Assembly (NCBI RefSeq): GCF_018122655.1
Contig: NZ_JAGRQC010000001.1
Span: 310,001 to 374,000 of the forward strand
Source: Stakelama marina
GTDB lineage: Bacteria; Pseudomonadota; Alphaproteobacteria; Sphingomonadales; Sphingomonadaceae
DNA length: 64,000 bases
Direction of reading: 5' to 3'
The translations under genes and the position numbers were made by a program. Shown piece by piece: positions 62,906 to 64,000 of the stretch. A model generated the notes under the pieces. The model was not told where the DNA came from. It saw only the letters and a program-made list of their open reading frames with translations, and searched no databases. How positions within the stretch are numbered: position 1 is the first letter of the stretch; the number at the start of each line of letters is the position of its first letter.

Positions 62906-63289
62906 ATGCTTTTCACCACCCTGCTCGTCATCCATGCGATCATCGCGGCACTGCTCGTGACCGTGATCCTGATGCAGAAGTCGGAAGGCGGCGGCCTGAC
63001 GTCCGGGGGAAGTCCGGGCGGGCTGATGTCGGCGCGCGGCGCGGCCGATTTCCTGACGCGTGCGACAGCGGTCCTTGCCGGGTTGTTCGTTGCGATGAGC
63101 ATCACGCTCGCGGTGCTGGCGGCGACGCGCGGTTCGTCGGAGATCGACACCTCGCTCGCCAAATCGCCCGCCGCCGCGACCGAGACGGCGCCCGCTCCGC
63201 AGGATGGCGATGCGCTCGCCAATGCGGCGGGCGTGGCCGCCGAAAAGCCGGCGCCGGCCGACAACAGCTCGGTCCCGCTCGCGCAATAA
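62906..63289 (+). CDS. secG: Protein translocase subunit SecG
   Basis: A 127-residue SecG. Helix 1 (FTTLLVIHAIIAALLVTVILMQ), the conserved KSEGGGLTSGGSPGGLMSARGAADFLTRATA loop and helix 2 (AVLAGLFVAMSITLAVLA) are complete; the last 45 residues are an Ala/Pro-rich tail. It supports protein export with SecYE. It is followed by pyrG after 85 nt. Confidence 0.95.
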   Translation: MLFTTLLVIHAIIAALLVTVILMQKSEGGGLTSGGSPGGLMSARGAADFLTRATAVLAGLFVAMSITLAVLAATRGSSEIDTSLAKSPAAATETAPAPQDGDALANAAGVAAEKPAPADNSSVPLAQ

Positions 63290-63374
63290 AACGCATCCGA
63301 TCGTAATTTTTTCGCCGGCAAGCGGATTCGGCCGCTTGCCCAATCATAGTTCTGTTCGCTAGGTCTTTCCTCCC

Positions 63375-64000
63375 ATGGCGCGGTACATTTTCATCACCGG
63401 CGGCGTGGTCTCCTCGCTCGGCAAGGGTCTTATGGCGGCAAGCCTCGCGGCATTGCTGCAGGCGCGCGGCTATCGTGTGCGCATTCGCAAGTTCGATCCC
63501 TATCTGAACGTCGATCCGGGTACCATGTCGCCCTATCAGCATGGCGAGGTCTATGTGACCGACGACGGGGCCGAGACCGATCTCGACCTCGGCCACTATG
63601 AACGCTTCACGGGCGTCGCGGCGCACCAGTCGGACAATGTCACGTCGGGTCGCATCTATCAGCAGATCATCCAGCGCGAACGGCGCGGCGACTATCTGGG
63701 CGCGACGGTTCAGGTAATCCCGCACGTAACCGACGCGATCAAGGCATTCGCGCTCGACGATGCCGATGACCTGGATTTCGTGCTGTGCGAGATCGGCGGC
63801 ACCGTGGGCGATATCGAATCGCTGCCCTTTATCGAGGCGATCCGGCAGCTCCGCAACGAACTGGGGCGCGGCCAGTCGATCAGCGTGCATGTGACGCTGG
63901 TGCCGTATATTTCGGCCGCGGGTGAGTTGAAGACCAAGCCGACGCAGCATTCGGTGCGCGAACTGGCGGCACTGGGCGTTGCACCCGACGTGCTGGTGTG
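63375..64000 (+). CDS. pyrG: CTP synthase, N-terminal part (3' end outside window)
   Basis: The first 208 residues of CTP synthase. [78 protein letters not shown] and the later [19 protein letters not shown] are the synthetase domain of PyrG. The glutaminase domain lies beyond 64000. ATG 63375. Confidence 0.97.
   Translation, partial: MARYIFITGGVVSSLGKGLMAASLAALLQARGYRVRIRKFDPYLNVDPGTMSPYQHGEVYVTDDGAETDLDLGHYERFTGVAAHQSDNVTSGRIYQQIIQRERRGDYLGATVQVIPHVTDAIKAFALDDADDLDFVLCEIGGTVGDIESLPFIEAIRQLRNELGRGQSISVHVTLVPYISAAGELKTKPTQHSVRELAALGVAPDVLV

Overview
The window is a stretch of high-GC alphaproteobacterial chromosome, almost certainly from a sphingomonad (order Sphingomonadales). The best evidence is a soluble serine palmitoyltransferase (8524-9780) that matches the Sphingomonas enzyme closely, next to its dedicated acyl carrier protein and a ceramide-reductase-like dehydrogenase. 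The complete Entner-Doudoroff operon, a class II ribonucleotide reductase and REP-like palindromes (CTTCGACA...GGGTGAGCG) fit the same group.

Layout. 1-1678: end of an exonuclease III gene, a small exported protein and an outer-membrane barrel. 1697-11023: a sphingolipid region with a GNAT-type acyltransferase (candidate bacterial ceramide synthase), a membrane fatty-acid desaturase, lptG-lptF, a hybrid histidine kinase, spt, acp and a CerR-like reductase. 11145-13996: proB, obg and a TetR regulator. 14063-20383: an accessory island with a catalytic-domain-only tyrosine recombinase, a HigBA toxin-antitoxin pair, a Shedu-type (DUF4263) defence nuclease, several hypotheticals and degenerate intergenic repeats. 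20384-22348: GNAT, L27, L21 and HspQ. 22486-22575: tRNA-Ser(CGA). 22561-41246: a second genomic island of about 18.7 kb, bounded by a 16-bp direct repeat of the tRNA-Ser 3' end. It starts with a decayed P4-type integrase and contains an alginate_exp porin, nrdJ, a YihY-type protein, a gene pair behind a Fur-box-like site (CWB2-repeat exported protein plus cytochrome b561), a DoxD/DoxA fusion, a second integrase remnant, a MacB-like ABC export operon with a GIN-domain protein, and its divergent two-component system. 41313-49255: core genes (GluR0-like channel, nadE-pncC, two L,D-transpeptidases, PilZ protein, rpsF-rpsR-rplI). 49432-54865: fatty-acid synthesis (fabD, fabG, acpP, fabF) and mltG, interrupted by two small nuclease genes (GxxExxY and GIY-YIG) whose 3' ends run into flanking repeats. 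54975-60621: zwf-pgl-edd-glk-eda, with a perfect 19-bp palindrome upstream. 60724-64000: argC, NlpC/P60 peptidase, MarR regulator, secG and the start of pyrG.

How the genes connect. FabD/FabG/AcpP/FabF make acyl chains; the Spt locus condenses acyl units with serine and carries candidates for reduction, N-acylation and export. LptF/LptG inside this locus is notable because sphingomonads typically carry glycosphingolipids in place of lipopolysaccharide. The two islands hold most of the accessory functions: defence and toxin-antitoxin in the first, and redox, iron-linked and envelope functions in the second.

No CRISPR array, rRNA operon, complete insertion sequence or replication origin was seen. 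Functions come from motif and family recognition by eye; no database search was run.
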